The notes below the pieces were generated by a model. It did no database searches and was not told the origin of the DNA. It saw only the letters and a program-made list of their open reading frames with translations. Source: Deltaproteobacteria bacterium (GTDB lineage Bacteria > Desulfobacterota > Syntrophia > Syntrophales > JACQWR01). Taken from it: a DNA stretch of 64,000 nt. Each line of letters starts with the position of its first letter. The first letter of the stretch is position 1. Position numbers and translations under genes: made by a program. Shown one piece after another: positions 33,115 to 43,158 of the stretch. Location of the stretch: positions 62,001 through 126,000 of the forward strand of contig JACQWR010000011.1 of the NCBI GenBank assembly GCA_016209105.1. The letters are read 5' to 3'.

Positions 33115-34164
33115 CTATGGCTGCGGGTTCAGGATATACTTTCCCCGGAGCTGCTCCGACAGCTTTTTGAGCCAGACGTAGGAGTCTTCCACCGTCTTGA
33201 ACTCGTCGGGGTTGAGCAGGGCGCAGGTGGCAGGCATGAGGATGCTTCGAGAAAGTATCTCCCCGAGATCGAACCCCTGCTTTTTCAGTTCTTGCCAGAG
33301 ATTCTCGATGTGGTGCAGGAGCCCTTCCAGCGATTCCTTTTGAAATTCCTCGTAGTTTGACGGCACGAGCCCCCAGCCGAACATCCCGCCCCTCTCCAGG
33401 AATCTTTTGATGCTTTCCTTGTACCTGACGAATATCTCCCCGCAATTGTAGGCATTGAAAGAGAGAATATCAATATCGAGGTTCAGCAGGAAATCCCAGT
33501 CCGGGTTGCCGCAGAGATGTACCCCCCGCGGATGCTCGATCTGATCGAAGAAGCCCTCCAAATCCTTGCGCGCCATGTCGTTGGTGTAGCCGGAAACGCT
33601 GCTGAAGATATACTGGAGACCCGGTTCGTCAATGAACAGGAAGGCGTTCTTGTTCTTTTCCTTGAGTTCGCCGAGCTGGACGCTTGCCTTGCGCGCCATG
33701 AAGTCGAACAGAATGGACCGCACCTCGTCGTTGAAGATCATGGGCTTCTTGTTTTCGTCCAGCACATTCAAGCCGAAGCTCACCGGGCCCTCCAGCTGGC
33801 CGCGTATGGATGGATATTTCGCCAGATCGGAGGATAAAAACTGGTGGTAGGTGGCGGAATACTGCGGCGACATGCGGAAGAAGTCCTCGTTTTCCAGATT
33901 ATTGAGGGCGTTCTCCAGTTCCGCGTAGAACCTTTCCGTATTGAAATGGATCTTGCGGTTTTCCATCTCCAGGACGATCCCGGGGAAATTCTCCGAGGCC
34001 TGAACGTACATGTCCTCGAAATAACTCATCCGCGGCAACTGCGGCCAGAAGGGGATATCCACGCCCAGGGCGACGGCGAGAGCCCGCTCCATCTCCCGGT
34101 GCGGCAGGATCCCCATCCCGGTGGTCATGAGATTGCCCGCAAAGGGCATGAGTGTTGTCGGCAT
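33115..34164 (-). CDS. MetE/UroD-superfamily protein
   Basis: The 349-residue protein resembles the catalytic domain of cobalamin-independent methionine synthase and uroporphyrinogen decarboxylase (TIM barrel). Useful marks are TGMGILPHRE near the start, EGPVSFGL, FIDEPGLQYIFS, and HLCGNPDWDFLL, where His and Cys could bind zinc as in MetE. It lacks the N-terminal half of full MetE, so it is probably a methyltransferase acting on a corrinoid protein or another thiol. The ATG at 34164 is chosen from homologous-looking start context; a TTG at 34230 remains possible. Confidence 0.72.
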   Translation of the reverse strand: MPTTLMPFAGNLMTTGMGILPHREMERALAVALGVDIPFWPQLPRMSYFEDMYVQASENFPGIVLEMENRKIHFNTERFYAELENALNNLENEDFFRMSPQYSATYHQFLSSDLAKYPSIRGQLEGPVSFGLNVLDENKKPMIFNDEVRSILFDFMARKASVQLGELKEKNKNAFLFIDEPGLQYIFSSVSGYTNDMARKDLEGFFDQIEHPRGVHLCGNPDWDFLLNLDIDILSFNAYNCGEIFVRYKESIKRFLERGGMFGWGLVPSNYEEFQKESLEGLLHHIENLWQELKKQGFDLGEILSRSILMPATCALLNPDEFKTVEDSYVWLKKLSEQLRGKYILNPQP

Positions 34165-34495
34165 ATCGGCTATATCGGCTTCTTTGAGTGACGGTAAACG
34201 GCAACGGGTAGGCAATAACGTGATTGCCAAGCGGAAATTTATCGTACTTTCATTCCTTCGTCCAGATGTTTTGTCATAGAGATAATCCTTTGCATTGGGG
34301 TTACCGCACCGGTTGCGGTATCAACAGAGGAATCGGATCGGGCGCTATCCAGGTGAATCATTGCGCTGTTTCTCATTTTAAAAGGATGGTAGAATTGATA
34401 CGGTTGGTTTTGTGTGTTACCAAGGGCAAGGCTTACGTATTGAACGCCGCCAACAAGCAAATGCCGAAAAGAGAGACCTATTAAGAGGTGGGAAG
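34165..34495. other. Divergent intergenic region between the MetE-like and radical SAM genes
   Basis: No gene is supported here apart from a possible N-terminal extension of the MetE-like gene to 34230. A short inverted repeat TACCGCA-CCGGT-TGCGGTA lies at 34302-34320 and could be an operator or hairpin. The ribosome-binding site GAGGTGGGA of the radical SAM gene ends near 34493. No known riboswitch pattern was recognised. Confidence 0.5.
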
Positions 34496-35752
34496 ATGGT
34501 CAAAGCGTCCCGTGAATTTCAGGTTTTCGCGAAACCGGCCGGTTCCCTCTGCAACCTGGACTGCCACTATTGTTACTATGTGAGGAAGGAACCCCTCGCT
34601 CACGAGGGCGATCCGTTCCGCATGCCCGACGATATCTTGGAAGAGTACATTGTCCAGCATATTGACGCGTGCCCTACGCCTGCGGTCGGCTTTTCCTGGC
34701 ATGGCGGGGAACCGACCGTCCTGGGTCTGAATTACTTTCGCCGGATCGTGGCATTGCAGCGCCGGCACCTCCCCCCCGGCCGACTCATCCGGAACGGCAT
34801 ACAAACCAACGGCACCCTCCTCGATGCGGATTGGTGCCGTTTTTTAGCGGCAGAGGGTTTCGGCGTGGGGCTCAGTCTGGACGGCCCGCAGGAACTGCAT
34901 GACCTCTACCGCGTCACCAGAAGGCAGGAACCCACCCACGCGCTGGCGATGCGCGGGTATGAACTCCTGCGGCGACACCGGGTCCCCTTCGATATCCTGT
35001 GCGTGGTACATGCGGAAAACGTCCGGCACCCCCTTGACGTTTACCGGTTCTTCAAGCAAATCGGAGCCCGATACATAGGGTTCCTCCCCCTGGTCGAGCC
35101 TCGGCCTGACCTCGCCGGTGGCGTGAGCGATCGCACCGTGCCCGCCGAAGACTTCGGCGCATTCCTCTCTGCCGTTTTCGACGAGTGGCTGTGCGAGGAT
35201 ATCGGACGCGTGCAGGTGCAGATATTCGAGGAAGCGGCCGGAACAGCCCTGGGCGGGGAACATGCGCTCTGCATCTTCCGGAAGACCTGCGGCGACGTTC
35301 CCGTCATCGAACATAACGGAGACTTCTTTTCCTGCGACCACTTCGTGGACGCCGGTCATCGCCTGGGAAACATCCGGGAGACGCCGCTGGTCGAGCTGCT
35401 GGAGAGTCCGGCGCAGCGGGCGTTCGGGGAGGCCAAGCTGGATACGCTGCCGCACGGGTGCCGGACGTGCGAGGTCCGGGCGATGTGCAACGGCGGATGC
35501 CCGAAGGATCGCTTCCTCCGGACGCCGAACGGGGAAGGGAGTCTCAACTACCTGTGCGCAGGCTACAAACGTTTCTTCACCCATTGCCGGCCCTTCATCG
35601 CCGAGCTGGCCGCACTGCGACAGCGTCAGTCACCGGAAACACAGACGCCGCCGCTTCCATCCCAGAATTCCCCGGTCGGCGCCAAAACGGGCCGCAACGA
35701 TCCGTGCCCCTGCGGCAGCGGCCGGAAGTACAAGAAATGCTGCGGCAAATGA
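34496..35752 (+). CDS. Radical SAM/SPASM protein, anaerobic sulfatase maturase type, with SEC-C tail
   Basis: The 418-residue protein has the radical SAM cluster [10 protein letters not shown] near 17-24, the GGEPT glycine-rich motif in [10 protein letters not shown], and a C-terminal SPASM region with [16 protein letters not shown] binding further Fe-S clusters. This set matches anaerobic sulfatase-maturating enzymes, which turn a Cys or Ser of sulfatases into formylglycine. The last 20 residues, [17 protein letters not shown], are a SEC-C zinc motif. No sulfatase gene is in the window. The ATG at 34496 follows GAGGTGGGA. Confidence 0.88.
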   Translation: MVKASREFQVFAKPAGSLCNLDCHYCYYVRKEPLAHEGDPFRMPDDILEEYIVQHIDACPTPAVGFSWHGGEPTVLGLNYFRRIVALQRRHLPPGRLIRNGIQTNGTLLDADWCRFLAAEGFGVGLSLDGPQELHDLYRVTRRQEPTHALAMRGYELLRRHRVPFDILCVVHAENVRHPLDVYRFFKQIGARYIGFLPLVEPRPDLAGGVSDRTVPAEDFGAFLSAVFDEWLCEDIGRVQVQIFEEAAGTALGGEHALCIFRKTCGDVPVIEHNGDFFSCDHFVDAGHRLGNIRETPLVELLESPAQRAFGEAKLDTLPHGCRTCEVRAMCNGGCPKDRFLRTPNGEGSLNYLCAGYKRFFTHCRPFIAELAALRQRQSPETQTPPLPSQNSPVGAKTGRNDPCPCGSGRKYKKCCGK

Positions 35753-35803
35753 TCCCCTGAAACTCCCGTTGGCACGAAACGGCAGCGACCTTTCACGAAA
35801 TCG

Positions 35804-36664
35804 TCAGGTTTTCAGCTTCTCCTTCAGAAAGGCGATGGTGCGCTTCCAGGCAAGCTGGGCGGCTTCCTTGTTATATCGTTCCGCGTTCGTGTCGTTGTTA
35901 AACGCATGTTTGGCCCCCTCATACATATAGAGCGTATAATCCACGGCAGCCTTCTTCAGGGCCGCTTCATAGGCCGGGATGCCCTTATTAATCCCTTCGT
36001 CGAGACCGGCGTAGTGGAGGAGCAGGGGCGCCTTGATTTTCGGAACATCTCCGGCGGCGGGCTGCCTGCCGTAGTAGGGAACCACTGCCGACAAATCCGG
36101 AGAATTGACGGCAAGCTGGTTGGCCATGGCCCCTCCCCAGCAAAAGCCGACGACCCCCACCTTTCCCGTGGACCGGGGATGGGCATGCAGGTATTTGACC
36201 GCGGCGAGATAATTGCCTACGTTCGTTTTTGCATCCAGTTGTCCAATGAGCTTTACGGCGTTAGCTTCCTCTGCCGGAGTGCCTCCCAACGGCGACAATG
36301 CATCGGGGGCAACGACCAGAAACCCCTCCAAGGCTACACGCCGGGCAACGTCCTCGATGTGGGCATTAAGGCCCTTGTTTTCGTGGATAACGAGTACCCC
36401 CGGCAGTTTCGCATTCCCCTTCGGTCTCGCCGAATAGGCGCGCACATCGCCCGTCGCCCCCGGATACTGAATATATTCCGTCGCCAGGAGCGGGTCATCT
36501 TTGGGAACTACTTCGGCGTTGGCGCGGCTGTTTTCCAGAACCGGCAGCAGGGCGTTAGCCGCAGCAGTACCGCCTGCAAGGATGGATAGTTTCTTAAGAA
36601 ATTCGCGGCGATCCATCCCTCCCCGATTGTATTCATCGTATAAGTCAGTAATTTTCCCGTCCAT
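35804..36664 (-). CDS. Dienelactone hydrolase family protein, Tat-exported
   Basis: The 286-residue alpha/beta hydrolase has a twin-Arg signal ([15 protein letters not shown]) preceded by 15 residues and followed by a hydrophobic stretch. The catalytic Cys is in GFCWGGAM, the Asp in HYAGLDEG and the His in GAKHAFNND, the usual triad of the family. The substrate is unknown; family members hydrolyse lactones or esters. The ATG at 36664 follows AAAGGGGGGAG. It converges with the radical SAM gene across 51 bases. Confidence 0.88.
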   Translation of the reverse strand: MDGKITDLYDEYNRGGMDRREFLKKLSILAGGTAAANALLPVLENSRANAEVVPKDDPLLATEYIQYPGATGDVRAYSARPKGNAKLPGVLVIHENKGLNAHIEDVARRVALEGFLVVAPDALSPLGGTPAEEANAVKLIGQLDAKTNVGNYLAAVKYLHAHPRSTGKVGVVGFCWGGAMANQLAVNSPDLSAVVPYYGRQPAAGDVPKIKAPLLLHYAGLDEGINKGIPAYEAALKKAAVDYTLYMYEGAKHAFNNDTNAERYNKEAAQLAWKRTIAFLKEKLKT

Positions 36665-36794
36665 ACTCCCCCCTTTCTTCTGCACGATTGGCCTGTAATA
36701 AAAATTCCCCGGATTATCTTTGATAAAAAGCCGCTTTCAGAAAAATTGTAGGAAAATGCCGGTTGTATGTCAATAATAAAAGATTATGATAAAA

Positions 36795-38018
36795 TTAATG
36801 GAGGAGATCATGCTCCGGTAAGTTATACAGTTGCCGGATGTATGAGCTCAGCGTCTCGGGCAGGTACCTTCCCCACAGTTTGATCGGCACACGGTCAATA
36901 TCAATCTTGGGGCTGAATCCCACGGCGAAAAGCGATTCAACAAGAAACTCGACGTTCATGGGGATATAGCCTCTGTAGTGTTTATCATCCCTCTGGGCGA
37001 TGATTCGCTCTTCATGGATACTGCTGCCGAATTCTGATTCGACCATATCGGGGAAGGTGGAGAGTATCACCTCGATGTTTATCTTCGGCTCCACGTCGCC
37101 CAGAAATTGCTCCAATCCCTTTTTCAGGTCATCCTCCAAGATCCCCCGGTCCAGGTACCGTTCCCATGCCCGACTCTCCCGGTATCGTTGACAGACATAT
37201 GCGCTGTCCCAGGGCACCTCAAGGATCAGGTTTGCAGCCTTATATTTGCCGTTGAAGTCCTCCCGCTCAAGAACCGCAATGTCCGGGGTCTGGATTAGGG
37301 CCTTTTCGAGCTGCTGCAGTTCATTGTTTCCCGCTATAATCTTTATCGCGCCCACATCCTGTATCGTCAAAGCGGCCCGGTCGAACTTGATACTGCCGTC
37401 TCTAAAGCTCCCGGCGATGAATTCTTCGGCCCGTATGAATTCTCTCAACATTTCTTCATAGGGAGTTACGAATCCGTCGAGAGGGACCCCGGACTGACGC
37501 GCCCGCTCCCGGGCCATCTCCTGAGCCTGTGCAATGACTTTTCCAAAGATCCAATCAGCGATTCTTCGGTTCGCTTTTTCAGCGATCCTTTTCGGTCGTT
37601 TAATTCTGAACGATCCAAGCAGGTGATTCTGCTCATCAAGATAGACCATCGAATTTGTGGGGGCTTCCCGGTAATAGTAATCCGGGTTCTCCCGGTACCG
37701 CCTAAAAAGCTCGGCTACCCGCGGCTCTGCACCCTGGTCATCGCCGCAGATAATATCGCGCAGTTCCCCCTTGGAACGGATAGGCTTCTGATGGAAGGGT
37801 CTCCGGTGTGTCATGTCGAGCAGACGCTCGGTCAGCACCGCCAGAGTTTCCTTGACGACAAAGCCATCACAGATGAGAATCTCGGTAAGGGACCGACCGT
37901 CGCCCGATTCCGGCCTATTGCAGAACCAGCGTTCGGCGATGTTGAACAAGGCATTTCGGTGTATAAATGAGGTCAGATACACGTTTGCGGTTTCCCCTCT
38001 CCCGACAAATTTGAACAA
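36795..38018 (-). CDS. Protein of unknown function (407 residues)
   Basis: I do not recognise a family. The protein is soluble and charged, with no signal or membrane segment. Regions rich in Arg and Glu (about 140-215) look helical. The C-terminal half has alternating strands and helices (ALTIQDVGAIKIIAGNNELQQ, AANLILEVPWDS) that could form a compact alpha/beta domain. A TTG at 38018 opens the frame; a GTG at 37982 has a better ribosome-binding site (GAGAGGGGAAACC). It is divergent from rpsT and isolated from other genes on its own strand. Confidence 0.65.
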   Translation of the reverse strand: MFKFVGRGETANVYLTSFIHRNALFNIAERWFCNRPESGDGRSLTEILICDGFVVKETLAVLTERLLDMTHRRPFHQKPIRSKGELRDIICGDDQGAEPRVAELFRRYRENPDYYYREAPTNSMVYLDEQNHLLGSFRIKRPKRIAEKANRRIADWIFGKVIAQAQEMARERARQSGVPLDGFVTPYEEMLREFIRAEEFIAGSFRDGSIKFDRAALTIQDVGAIKIIAGNNELQQLEKALIQTPDIAVLEREDFNGKYKAANLILEVPWDSAYVCQRYRESRAWERYLDRGILEDDLKKGLEQFLGDVEPKINIEVILSTFPDMVESEFGSSIHEERIIAQRDDKHYRGYIPMNVEFLVESLFAVGFSPKIDIDRVPIKLWGRYLPETLSSYIRQLYNLPEHDLLH

Positions 38019-38054
38019 TGGTTGCGACGCAGCACCGAAGCGGTTACTTTCAGC

Positions 38055-38081
38055 TTGACAGAAACGGGCATTTTATATAAG
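38055..38081 (+). promoter_or_regulatory. Candidate sigma-70 promoter for rpsT
   Basis: TTGACA at 38055-38060 and TATAAG at 38076-38081 are separated by 15 bases, shorter than the usual 16-18. Transcription would begin near 38088, about 47 bases before the rpsT start codon. The region also lies upstream of the divergent 407-residue protein gene. Confidence 0.55.
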
Positions 38082-38134
38082 AGTTCACTACACTTTTTCC
38101 ACGTTACCCAAAAACCGACAAGGAGGATCATTTT

Positions 38135-38401
38135 TTGGCCACCCATAAATCAGCAGAGAAAAGAAGCAAACAGAACGAGAAACGACGCGTAAGAAACACC
38201 AACGTTAAATCCGCTGTGCGGACAACGATCAAATCGGTAATAACGGCTGTGGAAGCCAAAGACAAGGAAAAATCGAAGACCGCTCTGGCCGCAGCCATAC
38301 CCGCCATTGCCAAGGGATCTGCCAAAGGCGTCCTTCATAAGAAGACCGCTTCCCGCAAGATATCAAGGCTCACCCGGTCGGTAAACGCCCTCCAGAAATA
38401 G
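38135..38401 (+). CDS. rpsT: 30S ribosomal protein S20, TTG start
   Basis: The 88-residue basic protein starts MATHKSAEKRSKQNEKRRVR and ends with the family segment GVLHKKTASRKISRLTRSVN. The only reasonable start is a TTG at 38135, eight bases after AGGAGG. In E. coli rpsT also starts with UUG, where the weak start is part of autoregulation, so this may be conserved. It converges with lptE. Confidence 0.96.
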   Translation: MATHKSAEKRSKQNEKRRVRNTNVKSAVRTTIKSVITAVEAKDKEKSKTALAAAIPAIAKGSAKGVLHKKTASRKISRLTRSVNALQK

Positions 38402-38429
38402 CTTCTTCAAAACCGAATTTAACAGCCCG

Positions 38430-38981
38430 TCAGAAGCCGGACATCATAAGCCTATACACCCGCTCGGTCGTGTCACTCGCAAGTTTGGTAATGGCGGTCT
38501 TGCGGCTTGTTTGGGTGCTGAGAAGGTCACTCGCGCTGACACGGTAATCCCCGCGCCCGGTGAAACTCTTGTTGGTCCAGATGATATTTTTCGTCAGCTT
38601 TTCTTCCAGGGTGACATCCAGAGTCACATCCATCCGCTCTTCCGCGGCTATGTTGCCGCTCTGGTAGGAGATCTGCGAGGTGGTAAGGCTGTCTATGCTC
38701 CCCTTGAAGACTGTGTCGGCCAAGTCCTCCCGATCCGCCAGTTTAAACCGCCCCCCCTTGATGAACTGATCTATCATGGCGCTCCGGAAATCATTTTCGA
38801 TGCCGGGCTCGCTGGTCCTATTGGCGAACGTTTGCACATAAACCGTCCGGAGACTCTGGTCAATATGTTCCCCCCCCGGCATGAAACGGTAACCGCAACC
38901 GACAACCAAGAGGAAAACAAACAGGGTGGCAATAGCTTTTTGCGCCCCGTCCTTCACAATCATTCTGCTCGCATTCCCCAC
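38430..38981 (-). CDS. lptE: LPS-assembly lipoprotein LptE-like
   Basis: The 183-residue protein has a signal sequence with a lipobox LVVGC (Cys near 29) followed by GYRF, the usual start of mature LptE. The core (VYVQTFANRTSEPGIENDF, FKGSIDSLTTSQISY) matches deltaproteobacterial LptE, the plug of the LptD outer-membrane translocon. The start may be the GTG at 38981 or the ATG at 38963. It follows leuS on the same strand, the conserved order in related genomes. Confidence 0.87.
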   Translation of the reverse strand: MGNASRMIVKDGAQKAIATLFVFLLVVGCGYRFMPGGEHIDQSLRTVYVQTFANRTSEPGIENDFRSAMIDQFIKGGRFKLADREDLADTVFKGSIDSLTTSQISYQSGNIAAEERMDVTLDVTLEEKLTKNIIWTNKSFTGRGDYRVSASDLLSTQTSRKTAITKLASDTTERVYRLMMSGF

Positions 38982-39002
38982 GCTTCCCCCTTCAAAGTCT
39001 GC

Positions 39003-41612
39003 TCACGTGTTTCCACGGACAACAATATTCACCAGCTTGTTCGGAACGTATATCTCTTTCACCAGTTCTTTCCCGGTAATGAGTTTCGCGATCTTGCCGT
39101 CGGTCCGGGCAAGGGTCTTGATCCGCGCTTCTTCTTCACCCGCGGAGACGGTTACCCTGCTCCGCACCTTTCCGTTCACCTGGACGACGATGGTGATCTC
39201 CTCCTCGGAGGCAACCGCCGGATCGAAAGCAGGCCAGGCGGAATCGGCCACCCCCTGTCCGTGGCCCAGCATCGTCCAAAGTTCTTCGCAAAAATGGGGC
39301 ACAATGGGCGAAAGGAGCAACACTGCGGCATCAATGGTCTCCCGGATAACGGAGAGCGCCTGCCTGTCCCCGGCCGCCGGACGGCCGATCTGATAGAGGG
39401 CGTTCACCAACTCCATGACGGCGCTGATAACCGTGTTGAAGTGAAAACGGTCCTCAATATCAGCGGTAACCCTTTTTATGGTCTGATGCGTCTTGCGTCT
39501 CAGCTCCTTGATCTCGCCTTCCAGCACCTGGCCGTTGCCGCTCACAGGACCACGGTAAGGAGCAATGTCGTAGATGTCATCGAGGTAATCCATGACGATA
39601 CGCCAGGTCCTGCTCAGAAACCGAAATGCCCCTTCAATCCCCTGGTCGCTCCATTCCAGGTCCTTCTCCGGCGGAGCCGCGAAGAGGCAGAAAAGCCTCG
39701 CCGTGTCGGCGCCGTATTTCTCTACGAGATAATCGGGATCCACGACGTTTCGCAGGGACTTGGACATTTTTTCCGTTTTGCCGACGACAATTTCCAGTCC
39801 GCACTTGCGGCATTTCCCGTCCGCTGCCTCCTCGGGAAAGAGATAGCCGTGCTCGGTGCAGCGCATGCTCTCCTTGCAGACCATGCCCTGGGTGAGGAGG
39901 TTTTTGAAGGGCTCGTCCACGCCGAGAAGCCCCATATCGCGGAGCGCCTTCGTGTAGAACCGGGCGTAGAGGAGGTGCAGGATGGCATGTTCAATCCCCC
40001 CGATGTACTGATCCACGGGGAGCCAGTAATCCAGTTTCTTCCTGTCCAGTCCCGGCTTTACGGAATAGCGGGGCGAGCAGAACCGGTCAAAGTACCAGGA
40101 GGATTCCACGAAGGTATCCATCGTGTCGGTTTCTCGCTGTGCCGGGGAACCGCAACGAGGGCAGGCGGTCTCAACAAAAGCCTTGTGTTTGGCCAGCGGC
40201 GATCCCCCCTCGCCCGTGAATGCCACGTCACGCGGCAAGACCACGGGGAGATCTTTTTCCGGAACGGGCACCGTGCCGCATTTCCCACAGTTGATAATAG
40301 GGATAGGCGCGCCCCAGTAGCGCTGTCGGGATATACCCCAGTCCCGCAGGCGGTACTGCACGGTCTTTTTCCCGTAGCCCGCCTTTTCCAGGTGCGCGGC
40401 GATCGCTTCAAGGGCCTTCAAGTTCTCCATGCCGCTGAAGGGGCCGGAATTGACCAGTATCCCCTCTTCCACATAGGCCTCCGTCATGGCGGCGGGATCA
40501 AGGGGCCGGTTCGGCGGTTGGATCACCACGACAAGGGGAAGGCCGTACTTCTTGGCAAACTCAAAGTCGCGCTGATCGTGGGTAGGCACGGCCATGACAC
40601 AGCCCGTCCCGTAGTCGGCGAGGACGAAATTGGCGGCGTAGATCGGCATTTTTCTCCCGGTGACGGGATTCGTGCAGTAGGAGCCGAGGAAGACCCCCTC
40701 TTTCTCGGTGGATTCGGACGTGCGCACCGCGCGATCCTGTTTTCTCACGTTCTCCACAAACGCCCGGATCTGCTTTTCCGCGGGCTTGCCTTTGGCCAGC
40801 TCCGTTACCAGCGGATGCTCGGCGGCCACCAGCATGAACGTGGCTCCGTAGAGGGTATCCTGCCGGGTGGTAAACACCCTGATCGCCCCGTTGCCGTCTT
40901 CCCGGGGAAAGGCGATCTCGCAGCCGTAACTCTTGCCGATCCAGTTTTGCTGCATGGTGAGCACCCGTTCCGGCCAGCCGGTGAGCTTGTCACAGTCCCG
41001 GAGCAGTTCCTCCACGTAGTTCGTGATGCGGAAAAACCACTGGTCGAGAACCTGCTCCTCCACGACGGCGGAACAGCGCCAGCAGAGTCCGGCCTCCACC
41101 TGCTCGTTGGCAAGCACCGTCCGGCATTGCGGGCACCAATTCACGGCGGACCGCTTCTTGTAAACGAGGTCCTTTTCGTACATCTCGAGAAAAAAGAGCT
41201 GTTCCCAACGGTAGTACTCCGGCTCGCAGGTGGAAATTTCACGGTCCCAGTCGTAGCTGAATCCCATCCTCTTGAGCTGCTTTCTCATGTGGGCGATGTT
41301 TTCGTTGGTCCAGACGGAGGGATGAATGCCCCGTTCGATGGCGGCATTTTCCGCGGGCATCCCGAAGGCGTCCCATCCCATAGGATGCAGCACGTTGTAG
41401 CCCCGCATCCGCTTGTACCGCGCCACCACGTCGCCGATGGTGTAGTTCCTCACATGGCCGATGTGTATCTTGCCGGAGGGATAGGGGAACATCTCCAGGA
41501 GGTAGTATTTTTTCTTCCCGGGATCCTCGGTGACGTTGAAGGTTCGCTGTTCTTCCCAGCGCTTCTGCCACTTCTCCTCGATCTCGCGGGGACGGTACTT
41601 CCGGTTCTCCAC
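39003..41612 (-). CDS. leuS: Leucyl-tRNA synthetase
   Basis: The 869-residue class I synthetase has HIGH motif HIGHVRNY near 49-56, the connective editing domain with [14 protein letters not shown], a zinc finger CPQCRTVL and KMSKSLRN near 615-622. It ends with the anticodon-binding and C-terminal domains ([12 protein letters not shown]). Length and domain order are normal for bacterial LeuRS. Its start is immediately after the stop of the M17-N protein gene. Confidence 0.97.
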   Translation of the reverse strand: MENRKYRPREIEEKWQKRWEEQRTFNVTEDPGKKKYYLLEMFPYPSGKIHIGHVRNYTIGDVVARYKRMRGYNVLHPMGWDAFGMPAENAAIERGIHPSVWTNENIAHMRKQLKRMGFSYDWDREISTCEPEYYRWEQLFFLEMYEKDLVYKKRSAVNWCPQCRTVLANEQVEAGLCWRCSAVVEEQVLDQWFFRITNYVEELLRDCDKLTGWPERVLTMQQNWIGKSYGCEIAFPREDGNGAIRVFTTRQDTLYGATFMLVAAEHPLVTELAKGKPAEKQIRAFVENVRKQDRAVRTSESTEKEGVFLGSYCTNPVTGRKMPIYAANFVLADYGTGCVMAVPTHDQRDFEFAKKYGLPLVVVIQPPNRPLDPAAMTEAYVEEGILVNSGPFSGMENLKALEAIAAHLEKAGYGKKTVQYRLRDWGISRQRYWGAPIPIINCGKCGTVPVPEKDLPVVLPRDVAFTGEGGSPLAKHKAFVETACPRCGSPAQRETDTMDTFVESSWYFDRFCSPRYSVKPGLDRKKLDYWLPVDQYIGGIEHAILHLLYARFYTKALRDMGLLGVDEPFKNLLTQGMVCKESMRCTEHGYLFPEEAADGKCRKCGLEIVVGKTEKMSKSLRNVVDPDYLVEKYGADTARLFCLFAAPPEKDLEWSDQGIEGAFRFLSRTWRIVMDYLDDIYDIAPYRGPVSGNGQVLEGEIKELRRKTHQTIKRVTADIEDRFHFNTVISAVMELVNALYQIGRPAAGDRQALSVIRETIDAAVLLLSPIVPHFCEELWTMLGHGQGVADSAWPAFDPAVASEEEITIVVQVNGKVRSRVTVSAGEEEARIKTLARTDGKIAKLITGKELVKEIYVPNKLVNIVVRGNT

Positions 41613-42197
41613 TTATAGTACCTCCGCAAGAGCCGATGACATGGTCACTTCAAAAATTTCGCTTGCCATATCGCCCTTAGCCTGCATTTTAAATTTGTTG
41701 AGCCCTTCGATCACCTGCTCGCGCCGGCGATCGTCCGTCAGCAGGCACGGCAAAACGGCCCCTGTTGCTTCTTTGGTTTTGGAGAAGAAATCGAAACAGC
41801 CCGTGACCACGGCCTCTGTCATGGTGGCCACGAGGAGGCTGCACCGGCCGGCGCCGGGAATGGAAAAGGCGAAATCATTGCACCGCATGCCGCTCATCGT
41901 TTTGGAGAGCTGGTATCCCGCTTCATAGAGAGCGTCATAGGTGAGGTCCGTCAGCGGCCCCATGCCCAAAAGCAACACCCGGGCCACGGGAAGACGCCGC
42001 GAAAAGGCAAAGGCAACCTGCTCGCCCGATGCGCCCGCTATCCTTCCCGCGGCAAGCTCCCGGGAAATTGCGCCGTTCAAACGCCAATCCACGAGTCCGC
42101 AAAAACCTCGCGGCGGCTTCTCATCAGAAAAGAAACCCAGCACCAGATTTTCGAACTTAGGGATGTTTGGCGGCTGTGTGACGATCTTGATCTGCAT
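41613..42197 (-). CDS. Stand-alone M17 aminopeptidase N-terminal-like protein
   Basis: The 194-residue protein resembles the N-terminal macro-like domain of leucyl aminopeptidases: GFFSDEKPPRGFCGLVDWRLNGAIS near 20-45 and RVLLLGMGPLTDLT near 80. The catalytic M17 domain is absent. Similar short genes sit between nusB and leuS in other deltaproteobacteria; their role is not known to me. The ATG at 42197 overlaps the nusB gene by 41 bases, so the two are probably coupled. Confidence 0.72.
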   Translation of the reverse strand: MQIKIVTQPPNIPKFENLVLGFFSDEKPPRGFCGLVDWRLNGAISRELAAGRIAGASGEQVAFAFSRRLPVARVLLLGMGPLTDLTYDALYEAGYQLSKTMSGMRCNDFAFSIPGAGRCSLLVATMTEAVVTGCFDFFSKTKEATGAVLPCLLTDDRRREQVIEGLNKFKMQAKGDMASEIFEVTMSSALAEVL

Positions 42198-42606
42198 CTT
42201 TATTGCGCAATTCCGCGTACAGGGCGTCAAGGATACCGTTTATGAAGGAACCGGAGTTTTCCGATCCATACACCTTGCCGAGGTCTATCGCCTCGTTGAT
42301 CGTGACTTTGGGGGGAATATCCTGGCAGTGCAGCAGCTCGTAAACGGCCATCCTGAGGATGCTCCTGTCCACCCGCGACATCCTCGCCACCGACCAGTTT
42401 TCGGAACAACCGCCGATAAGATCGTCTATCCGCTGCCTGTTGTTCCAAGCGCCGTGAATAAGGAGAGAGGAAAATTCCTCGGATTCCCGGGGCGCTTCAA
42501 AGCTTCCCCAGAAAAGCGTAACCGCCTCATCACTGCTGATTTTCAAGAAATCAAGCCCGTAAAGGACCTGCAAGGCAATCTCTCGTGCCTTTCTTCTCTG
42601 GCGCAT
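42157..42606 (-). CDS. nusB: Transcription antitermination protein NusB
   Basis: The 149-residue all-helical protein starts MRQRRKAREIALQVLYGLDF and contains SRVDRSILRMAVYELL and INEAIDLGKVYGSENSGSFINGILD in sense of the family signature. NusB with NusE binds boxA RNA and supports rRNA antitermination. Its position after ribH is the standard rib-nusB order. The ATG at 42606 is preceded by AGGA; a TTG one codon upstream is possible. Confidence 0.95.
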   Translation of the reverse strand: MRQRRKAREIALQVLYGLDFLKISSDEAVTLFWGSFEAPRESEEFSSLLIHGAWNNRQRIDDLIGGCSENWSVARMSRVDRSILRMAVYELLHCQDIPPKVTINEAIDLGKVYGSENSGSFINGILDALYAELRNKDADQDRHTAAKHP

Positions 42607-42662
42607 CAATTCCTGCCTGCGGGATCAGCGGGCATAAAACCGCACCCGCCCCCAGACGTACA

Positions 42663-43127
42663 TCATAGTTTTTTGAAAAGATCAACCATCTCGATCGCCG
42701 ACATGGCGGCGTCCCATCCCTTGTTCCCGGCCTTGGTGCCCGCCCGTTCAATAGCCTGCTCGATGGTGTCCGTCGTGAGGACGCCAAAGGCCACGGGAAC
42801 CTCCGTTTCCAGGCCAACGCTGGCAATGCCCTTGGAAACCTCGGCGCTGATATATTCGAAATGAGGCGTGGCCCCCCGGATCACCGCGCCGAGACAGATC
42901 ACCGCGTCAAAGCGGCCGCTCTTGGCGAGCTTCTTGGCCGTCAGGGGCAGTTCGAACGCGCCGGGAACCTTGTAAACCGAAATTTCCTTTTCATCCCCGC
43001 CGGCCCTCGTGATGGCATCAACAGCACCTTCGATAAGTCGTCCGCAGATAAAATCATTAAAGCGGCTGGCCACGATGCCGAATTTCATCCCCTTGGCCAC
43101 AAACTTCCCTTCGATTATCTTTGGCAT
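42663..43127 (-). CDS. ribH: 6,7-dimethyl-8-ribityllumazine synthase
   Basis: The 154-residue enzyme condenses the RibA/D-derived pyrimidine with the RibB product. Family marks are [45 protein letters not shown] with the catalytic His, and [20 protein letters not shown]. It follows ribBA by 31 bases and precedes nusB. Confidence 0.96.
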   Translation of the reverse strand: MPKIIEGKFVAKGMKFGIVASRFNDFICGRLIEGAVDAITRAGGDEKEISVYKVPGAFELPLTAKKLAKSGRFDAVICLGAVIRGATPHFEYISAEVSKGIASVGLETEVPVAFGVLTTDTIEQAIERAGTKAGNKGWDAAMSAIEMVDLFKKL

Positions 43128-43158
43128 GATCTTTTCTCCTCAGTTCATGAACCACAGC

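Noticed and set aside
38101-38137. rpsT as a truncated gene because it lacks an ATG
   Set aside because: The TTG has an excellent ribosome-binding site, the protein is full length, and UUG starts are known for rpsT.
38511-41618. A 1035-codon open frame on the + strand opposite leuS and lptE
   Set aside because: It is antisense to two clearly recognised genes, has no recognisable domain, and its composition (rich in His, Gly, Arg, Pro) is that of the reverse frame of GC-rich coding DNA.
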